IMG/VR virus record: IMGVR_UViG_3300010354_000377 | Span: 1-30,441 of that record | Strand: one strand, 5' to 3' | From: a virus | Length of the DNA: 30,441 nt | Shown here: positions 25,704-30,441 of the stretch, piece by piece | Position numbering within the stretch: the stretch's first letter is position 1 | How the letters are laid out: each line of letters opens with the position of its first letter | Notes under the pieces: generated by a model | What the model saw: the letters and a program-made list of their open reading frames with translations, nothing else | What the model was told of the DNA's origin: nothing | Database searches by the model: none | Made by a program: the position numbers and the translations under genes

Positions 25704-27149
25704 ATGCTTAATCCATTTTTTCTACAAGGATCTCAAACAGAACAAAGTCTTATTCAAGACTTGATTAATGAGCAATTGAGAATGTATGGAGTTGAAGTGC
25801 ATTATTTGCCTAGAAAATATATTACTGAAAACACAGTAATAAGAGAGGTAATTGAATCGTTATTTGACAATGCGTACCCTTTAGAGGCATATGTTGATAA
25901 TTATGAAGGATATGGAGATAATTCTGTTATTCTTTCAAAATTTGGAATTCAACAAACGCATGAGTTATCATTGACGATTTCCAAAGAAAGATTTGAATTA
26001 TATATTTCACCTCTTATAAAAGGTCAGTCTAACATAAAATTATCCACAAGACCAAAAGAAGGAGACTTAATTTACTTTCCTTTAGGAAAAAGACTTTTTG
26101 AAATTAAATTTGTAGAACATGAAAAACCCTTTTACCAATTACAAAAGAATTATGTTTATCAATTAAAATGTGAGTTGTTCAGGTATGAGGATGAAACAAT
26201 TGATACTAGCATTGATGAAATTGATGAAATTTTAGTTGGTGGTGAGATTGATGGTGAGACAGAAGACAACATTAACACTATAGTTGGACCAACACAAACT
26301 CTCACTCTTGTTGGAACTGGAATAACAGCAACAGCAGTATCTGGAATTATTACATCTGGTGGAATTAGACTTGTTACCATTACTAATAGAGGTGGTGGTT
26401 ATACTAGCACTCCAACTGTGGGAGTATCTTCTGCTCCATCCGGTGGTATTACTGGAATTCTGACTGCTAGTATGATTTCTGGTATTGTAGTATGTACAGA
26501 TAGTGCCAATCCATCTTCAAAATCAGTTCAAAGTGTAGAAATTACAAATCCAGGATCTGGATATACAGTTGCTCCAAAAGTGAGATTCAGTGGTGGTGGT
26601 GGATCTGGAGCAGCAGCAACGGCAACTATTGGTGACGGTATTGTTGGAATAATTACAGTTACCAATGCTGGATCTGGATATACTGCAGCACCAGCAATTA
26701 CATTTACAAATCAAATATTCAAAACTGGAGTTACAACAGTTTCTGCATCTGCTACTGCCGTTGTCAGTTCGGCAGGAACAATTACTGCAATTAGATTAAC
26801 TAATGCGGGTGTTGGATACAGTGTGGCACCAACAATTTCAATAGCTTCTCCACATAGTTCTGGTATTGGTACATTCCAGTTTAATGAAATTGTAACAGGA
26901 TCTGTAAGTGGAGTAACTGCAAGAGTCAGAACATGGAATTCCTCAACAAATGAATTGGAAGTATTCTCTGTTAAAGGATCATTTGTGGTTGGAGAAAATA
27001 TTGTTGGAGCAGCATCAAGTGCATCGTACCAACTCAGACTCATTGATTTAAACCCAGTGGATGATGGTTATTCTTCGAATTCCGAAATAGAAATTGAATC
27101 AGACTCAATAATTGACTTTTCTGAGCAGAATCCTTTTGGCATTCCATAA
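25704..27149 (+). CDS. 14: Neck protein gp14 with inserted beta-repeat domain
   Basis: 481 residues against 256 in T4. gp14 joins gp13 at the neck. Residues 1-165 match T4 gp14: '[14 protein letters not shown]' (27-40, T4 MRGVECYYVPREYV), '[10 protein letters not shown]' (T4 YLNSFEGYEG), and '[20 protein letters not shown]' (117-136, T4 [20 protein letters not shown]) followed by PFYQLQKN. The last few residues ([10 protein letters not shown]) correspond to T4 'FESSPFDNDF'. Between them about 260 residues (roughly 195-455) are foreign to T4: four GxGY repeats (Y233, Y287, Y326, Y372) and a [14 protein letters not shown] module (398-446). The insert may form an external beta decoration on the neck. 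It follows gp13 by 4 bp. Confidence 0.95.
   Translation: [481 protein letters not shown]
26553..26564 (+). repeat. GSGY-encoding 12-mer, gp14 copy 1
   Basis: GGATCTGGATAT, encoding G284-Y287 of gp14. Confidence 0.8.
26670..26681 (+). repeat. GSGY-encoding 12-mer, gp14 copy 2
   Basis: GGATCTGGATAT, encoding G323-Y326 of gp14. Confidence 0.8.
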
Positions 27150-27152
27150 ATA
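27145..27152 (+). promoter_or_regulatory. Candidate T4-type late promoter upstream of gp15
   Basis: CATAAATA spans the end of gp14 and the 44-bp gap before gp15, which is the longest gap in the window. It differs by one base from TATAAATA. It would leave a leader of about 35 nt containing the gp15 Shine-Dalgarno, the most convincing arrangement of the three candidates. Confidence 0.5.
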
Positions 27153-27180
27153 GAAGTTATTATGATTAAAAATATTATAA

Positions 27181-27185
27181 AAGGA
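27181..27185 (+). promoter_or_regulatory. Shine-Dalgarno site for gp15
   Basis: AAGGA lies 8 nt before the ATG at 27194. It is a clear site in a real intergenic leader. Confidence 0.7.
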
Positions 27186-27193
27186 ACCTAATC

Positions 27194-28195
27194 ATGTTTG
27201 AGTATTTTTATCACGAAATTTTAAGAAAGACAGTTATAGCTTTTGGCACTCTTTTTAACGATATTACAATTAAACACACAAACTCTTCTGATCAAGTTGT
27301 GAGTGTGATTAAAGTTCCTTTAGCTTATGGACCAACTCAAAAATTTCTTGCAAGACTAAATCAAACACCGGATTTGAATAAATCCACGGCAATAACACTT
27401 CCAAGAATGTCATTTGAATTTACGGGGTTGACATATGATCCTTCTAGAAAAGTTACAACAACTCAAACTTTTGTAGTTAAAGATCCAAATGATGGAAGTG
27501 AAACTAAAAAGTCATACATGCCTGTTCCATATAACATGCAATTTGAGTTAAGTATTATGTGTAAATTAAATGATGATGCTTTACAAATTGTAGAACAAAT
27601 TTTGCCATATTTTCAACCATCATATAATCTCACAGTAGAACTGGTAGATGCAATAAATGAGAAAAAAGACATTCCTATAGTCTTGGAAAATTTGACAATG
27701 CAAGATGACTATGAGGGTGATTTTTCTACAAGAAGAGTTTTACTTTATACACTTAGATTTACTGCCAAAACATACTTGTTTGGACCAGTTTCGACTGCTA
27801 CCAGAGATATCGTCAAAACTGCAAAGATCAGTTATATTACTGGAACGGATCTTACAAATACAACAAGAGAAGTTACATATACTGCTACACCAAGAGCAAT
27901 CAAAAACTATACAGGAACTGTTACTACTCTTCTAAACAAGGATGTGGTAACAACAGATGTTCTTATAACAGTAGATGATGCAAGTTCAATTTCAACAAAA
28001 ACTTATCTTGATCTTGATGGTGAAGAAGTCTACGTAACAGCAAAATCTGGAAACGTTCTGACAGTTGAGAGAGGAAAAGATGGTACGACAATTACTTCAC
28101 ATTTAAAAGGTGCTCCAGTCAAGAAAATTACAACAACGGATAATACATTAATTGAAGAAGGTGATGATTTTGGATTTAACGGTACGATTTCATGA
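27194..28195 (+). CDS. 15: Tail completion/sheath stabiliser gp15 with C-terminal extension
   Basis: 333 residues against 272 in T4. gp15 forms the hexameric ring that caps the tail tube and sheath and binds the neck. The start 'MFEYFYHEILRK' matches T4 MFGYFYNSSFRR. Conserved blocks are 'IKVPLAYGPTQKFLARLNQ' (39-57), 'LPRMSFEF' (69-76), 'QFELSIMCKLNDDALQIVEQ' (116-135) and ILPYFQPSYN (136-145). Unlike T4, the C-terminus (about 225-333) continues into a beta module: 'YLDLDGEEVYVTAKSGN' (271-287) then VERGKDGTTITSHLKGAPV. This is the same type of module as in gp7 and the DUF4815 protein. The last bases overlap gp16 (ATGA). It has the best-defined promoter-like leader in the window. Confidence 0.95.
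   Translation: MFEYFYHEILRKTVIAFGTLFNDITIKHTNSSDQVVSVIKVPLAYGPTQKFLARLNQTPDLNKSTAITLPRMSFEFTGLTYDPSRKVTTTQTFVVKDPNDGSETKKSYMPVPYNMQFELSIMCKLNDDALQIVEQILPYFQPSYNLTVELVDAINEKKDIPIVLENLTMQDDYEGDFSTRRVLLYTLRFTAKTYLFGPVSTATRDIVKTAKISYITGTDLTNTTREVTYTATPRAIKNYTGTVTTLLNKDVVTTDVLITVDDASSISTKTYLDLDGEEVYVTAKSGNVLTVERGKDGTTITSHLKGAPVKKITTTDNTLIEEGDDFGFNGTIS
28001..28140 (+). repeat. IGxEIIxY-RG module, copy 4 (gp15 C-terminus)
   Basis: Residues 271-312 encode YLDLDGEEVYVTAKSGNVLT, VERGKDGTTITSHLKGAPV, then KKI. It is related to the copies in gp7 and the DUF4815 protein and absent from T4 gp15. Confidence 0.6.
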
Positions 28196-28629
28196 AAATG
28201 ACAAAAAAATTTGACGACCTGAACGATGCATTCAATGTTACGGGAGAAGTAGTTTCTAAAGAAAAAGAAATTGAGTCTGCAATTCAAAAAGCAGAAATTA
28301 CCAATTCTTCTTTTGATGATATTAAAAAAGATTATGAATATACAAGAGGAAATCTTTATTCAATAATTGAAAAAGGACAAGAAGCAATTAATGGAATTTT
28401 AGAGCTTGCTCAAGAAAGTGAAATGCCGAGAGCATATGAAGTTGCTGGGCAACTCATTAAAAATGTTGCTGATGCAACTGATAAATTAATGGATCTTCAA
28501 AAAAAATTAAAAGAGGTTGAAGAAGATAAAACAAAAGGTCCAACAAATGTTACCAATGCACTTTTTGTTGGATCAACAGCAGAGTTAGCAAAACTACTCA
28601 AACAAAAAAATCAAAATGAAAACCTTTAA
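28192..28629 (+). CDS. 16: Terminase small subunit gp16
   Basis: 145 residues (T4 gp16 164). The small terminase binds concatemeric DNA and stimulates the gp17 packaging motor. Family features are 'DDIKKDYEYTRGNLYSIIEK' (42-61, T4 EDDYGVVRRNMHFQQQ), a long central coiled-coil helix (about 60-112, oligomerisation), and the conserved C-terminal 'TNALFVGSTAEL' (121-132, T4 NATVFMGSPTEL). The first ATG overlaps the gp15 stop as ATGA; a second ATG two codons later (28198) is an alternative start. The 3' end overlaps the next gene by 14 bp. In T4 gp17 follows directly, but here it does not. Confidence 0.93.
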   Translation: MKMTKKFDDLNDAFNVTGEVVSKEKEIESAIQKAEITNSSFDDIKKDYEYTRGNLYSIIEKGQEAINGILELAQESEMPRAYEVAGQLIKNVADATDKLMDLQKKLKEVEEDKTKGPTNVTNALFVGSTAELAKLLKQKNQNENL

Positions 28630-28771
28630 ACAGTTTCAAGAAGATTGGACGAATAAATATAAAAAGAGTATTGACTGCTCCAACCCAAAAGGATTTTCTC
28701 AACGTGCTCATTGTGCGGGAAGAAAGAAAAGAGCAAAAGGTGAACAGACTAAATCAAAACCAGTTGAATGA
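28616..28771 (+). CDS. Small basic Cys-containing protein
   Basis: 51 residues, opening MKTFKQFQEDW, then IDCSNPKGFSQRAHCAGRKK and a Lys/Arg-rich end. The Cys21...His32-Cys33 spacing with basic residues suggests metal or nucleic-acid binding, but this is inference. I recognise both the MKTFKQF start and the 'CSNPKGFSQRAHC' motif as recurring in small or terminal segments of marine myovirus proteins; no function is known to me. It overlaps gp16 by 14 bp and the following ORF by 4 bp (ATGA). Shine-Dalgarno sequences are poor, so translation is probably coupled. The position between gp16 and the expected gp17 is unusual relative to T4. Confidence 0.75.
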   Translation: MKTFKQFQEDWTNKYKKSIDCSNPKGFSQRAHCAGRKKRAKGEQTKSKPVE

Positions 28772-30441
28772 AACCAGCAAAATTTTCACATAAAACACCA
28801 CACTTAAAAGGAAAGCAACATCAGTTAGATCCAAACTTGGATTTAAAACAGTTGGTGCATCATGCAACTGTTCAATATGTTGATCGTGATGCGGATGGAG
28901 ATGTTGACGTTTATGATAATCCAAAGAAAAAAATACCAGATGAAAATCCAACTAGAGGGGATGTTGGTGATTTGTCAAGTAAATTAGTTAAGAAGCAAAA
29001 AGGAGAAATTAAACATACTAAAAGAGGTCTTGCATACGAAGAAAAAACTAATGGAAGATGTCCAAAAGGGCAATATTATTGTTATACAAATAAAGAATGC
29101 AAGCCAATACCACCTGGATTTATGATAGACCCAGAAGGTATGCTTCGTAAAGAAAATGGTGCCTCTATTGATGAGGAAGGTCTTCACAAATGGTTTCAAA
29201 GTAAATCTAAAGATGGAAAACCTGGATGGGTAAATGTTGTTACTGGTGGGACTTGTGCAAGTGATGAACCAGGAGAAGGTGTCCCCAAGTGTGTTTCCTC
29301 TTCAAAAAGAGCATCTATGACACCTGCAGAAAGACGTTCTGCAGCAAGAAGAAAAAAAGCAGAGGATCCAGGTCAACAGCAAAAATCTGGTGCTGCAAAA
29401 CCAACCTATGTTCCAACCGATAGTCCTAAAAAGAAAATGAACGAAGCAAAAGAAAGAGATCACGAGTATTCAATGGCTCGTTCAGAACTATCTACAATTA
29501 TGAGTGCTGCTAAAAGATTAAAAGCAAAAATGGCAAAAGGTGAAGGTAATGTTGAAGCATGGGTTCAATCGAAAATTACAAAGGCAGCTGATTACTTAGA
29601 TTCTGCTGCAGATTATGTTGATAGTGGAGAAATGAATGAAGAATCTGATAGAAAGGGGAAAGGTAGTGGTAAAAAAGATGCATGTTATCATAAAGTAAAA
29701 GCAAGATATGATGTTTGGCCAAGTGCATATGCGTCAGGAGCATTAGTTAAGTGCCGTAAAAGGGGTGCAGATAACTGGGGAAATAAGAGTGAAGGATTAT
29801 CCCCCATTGCACAAAAGATACTTGCAGAATTAAATTTGGATGAAAAATGTTGGCCTGGTTATAAGAAGAAAGGCATGAAAACAATGTTTGGAAAAAGATA
29901 TCCAAACTGCGTGAAAGAAGAAAATACTACTATTGAAGATTTAAATGGAAATACTTTTGCAGAGGTTATTGATATTATTAAACCAGAACCAATAAAAGGT
30001 GGTAAAGTAAAAGAAGAACATGAATGTGCTCACAGTGAAAAAGGAAAAGATTGTCCGGTTCATGGTAAAAAAGAGTGTCCAGAAGTTGTTGACGAAGCAA
30101 TTCGTATCCCCGCAAAAACTGGCAATATCATTTTAGTCTCTTTAAATTGGAGAGGCAAATATTACATGATTAAGTTATTTTTCCCACAAGTGGCAAAACC
30201 AAATAAAAAAGAAGTGCAAGATCAGATAGAAAAGGTATATCCAGGATCCAAAGTTCAATCATACTATATTTCAGATATTAAACCAGGGGAAACTTTTTTA
30301 CAAACAGAAGATTGGCAAAAAGTCAATCGTCAGGATAAAACTGATGGATTGAGTCAAGCAGCAGTAGATGCTTATCGTCGTGAGAATCCTGGTTCAAAAC
30401 TTCAGACTGCAGTAACTGAAAAGAAACCAAAAGGTAAAAGA
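28768..30441 (+). CDS. Long mosaic Lys/Cys-rich ORF, open at window end (partial)
   Basis: The frame from the ATG at 28768 has no stop up to the last base, giving at least 558 residues. I do not recognise a single family; it reads as a chain of short motifs. In order these are: 'CPKGQYYCYTNKECKPIPPG' (98-117); a 'WFQSKSKDGKPGWVNVVTGG' block (142-161) with Cys163 and a nearby CVSSSKRASMTPAERR; a helical Lys-rich part; 'DACYHKVKARYDVWPSAYAS' with VKCRKRGADNWGNKS (304-342); 'CWPGYKKKGMKTMFGKRYPN' with C381 (361-381); 'CAHSEKGKDCPVHGKKECP' (420-438), a possible zinc site; and a C-terminal alpha/beta part with YYMIKLFFPQVAKPN (about 462-476). These motifs recur, from memory, in marine phage proteins of unknown role. 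It overlaps the 51-residue gene by ATGA. Virion, internal or packaging-linked roles are all open. Confidence 0.85.
   Translation, partial: MKPAKFSHKTPHLKGKQHQLDPNLDLKQLVHHATVQYVDRDADGDVDVYDNPKKKIPDENPTRGDVGDLSSKLVKKQKGEIKHTKRGLAYEEKTNGRCPKGQYYCYTNKECKPIPPGFMIDPEGMLRKENGASIDEEGLHKWFQSKSKDGKPGWVNVVTGGTCASDEPGEGVPKCVSSSKRASMTPAERRSAARRKKAEDPGQQQKSGAAKPTYVPTDSPKKKMNEAKERDHEYSMARSELSTIMSAAKRLKAKMAKGEGNVEAWVQSKITKAADYLDSAADYVDSGEMNEESDRKGKGSGKKDACYHKVKARYDVWPSAYASGALVKCRKRGADNWGNKSEGLSPIAQKILAELNLDEKCWPGYKKKGMKTMFGKRYPNCVKEENTTIEDLNGNTFAEVIDIIKPEPIKGGKVKEEHECAHSEKGKDCPVHGKKECPEVVDEAIRIPAKTGNIILVSLNWRGKYYMIKLFFPQVAKPNKKEVQDQIEKVYPGSKVQSYYISDIKPGETFLQTEDWQKVNRQDKTDGLSQAAVDAYRRENPGSKLQTAVTEKKPKGKR

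Larger units (their letters stand above)
26280..27060 (+). repeat. GSGY repeat array plus TSG module inserted in gp14
   Basis: Four units follow the pattern 'V-x-I-T-N-x-G-x-G-Y-x-x-x-P-x-(V/I)': [42 protein letters not shown] and [14 protein letters not shown], spaced by 39-54 residues. Between them are Ala/Gly-rich 'AAATATI'-type stretches. The array ends in a G-x-V-S-G-V-T-A module that is also present in gp7. Confidence 0.8.

Noticed and set aside
5724-26681. Repeated GGATCTGGATAT as a possible CRISPR array or iteron origin
   Set aside because: Copies are in the same reading frame, always encode Gly-Ser-Gly-Tyr, and are spread over 21 kb with irregular spacing. This is a protein-level repeat.
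26711-27043. 110-residue reverse-strand ORF, with a 63-residue neighbour at 26523-26714
   Set aside because: Both are antisense to the repeat insert of gp14. The low-complexity repeats keep the opposite strand free of stops, so they are shadows.
28604-28616. A7 run near the end of gp16 as a programmed frameshift site fusing gp16 to the 51-residue protein
   Set aside because: The downstream frame is open at the run, so a +1 slip could fuse them. However, the 51-residue gene has its own ATG and MKTFKQF start, and A-runs are common in this AT-rich DNA. There is no stimulatory structure to support it.
1-30441. tRNA genes, integrase, insertion sequences or host metabolic genes
   Set aside because: The window is filled end to end by structural and small phage genes. 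No cloverleaf-like stretch, transposase or metabolic enzyme motif was found.

Overview
The window is an AT-rich stretch of a T4-like (Straboviridae/Kyanoviridae-type) myovirus. It is almost entirely coding, and every supported gene lies on the + strand. The order gp25-gp6-gp7-gp8-giant structural protein-gp13-gp14-gp15-gp16 is the virion-morphogenesis order of marine T4-like phages (cyanophages and pelagiphages). Enlarged baseplate proteins carrying a YHYH-type domain point the same way. Nothing in the window, such as a photosynthesis or other host-derived gene, settles whether the host is Prochlorococcus/Synechococcus, SAR11 or another marine bacterium. Organism assignment is inference.

Layout. 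Bases 1-102 are the 3' end of an upstream gene, perhaps a baseplate gene such as gp53. A small acidic protein of unknown function follows at 83-337. The baseplate wedge genes come next: gp25 (364-765), gp6 (768-2831), a giant gp7-like protein of 4162 residues (2853-15341) and gp8 (15373-16917). A 2513-residue structural protein with a DUF4815-like N-terminus (16924-24465) fills the place where T4 has gp9-gp12. Two small overlapping genes (24467-24694 and 24681-24854) lead into the neck and tail-completion genes gp13, gp14 and gp15, and then the small terminase gp16 (28192-28629). After gp16, where gp17 would be expected, there is a 51-residue Cys/Lys-rich protein and a long mosaic ORF that starts at 28768 and is still open at the window end.

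How they work together. gp25, gp6, gp7 and gp8 build the baseplate wedges. The DUF4815 protein probably supplies peripheral baseplate or fibre functions. gp13 and gp14 form the neck, gp15 caps the tail sheath and tube, and gp16 is the DNA-recognition partner of the packaging motor. Genes are separated by 0-44 bp or overlap by a few bases, so transcription is probably polycistronic. Three AATAAATA/CATAAATA elements in the longest gaps, before gp25, gp8 and gp15, resemble T4-type late promoters.

The most notable feature is a set of short beta-rich sequence modules shared between different virion proteins. A GSGY strand-turn motif, often encoded by the same 12-mer, occurs in gp7, gp8, the DUF4815 protein and gp14. 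A G-x-x-S-G-x-x-A module occurs in the same four. An 'I-G-x-E-I-I-x-Y ... R-G' module occurs in gp7, the DUF4815 protein and the C-terminal extension of gp15. The extra length of gp14 and gp15, and part of that of gp8, relative to T4 consists of these modules. No RNA genes, CRISPR arrays, insertion sequences or convincing terminators were seen, and no gap between genes exceeds 44 bp.
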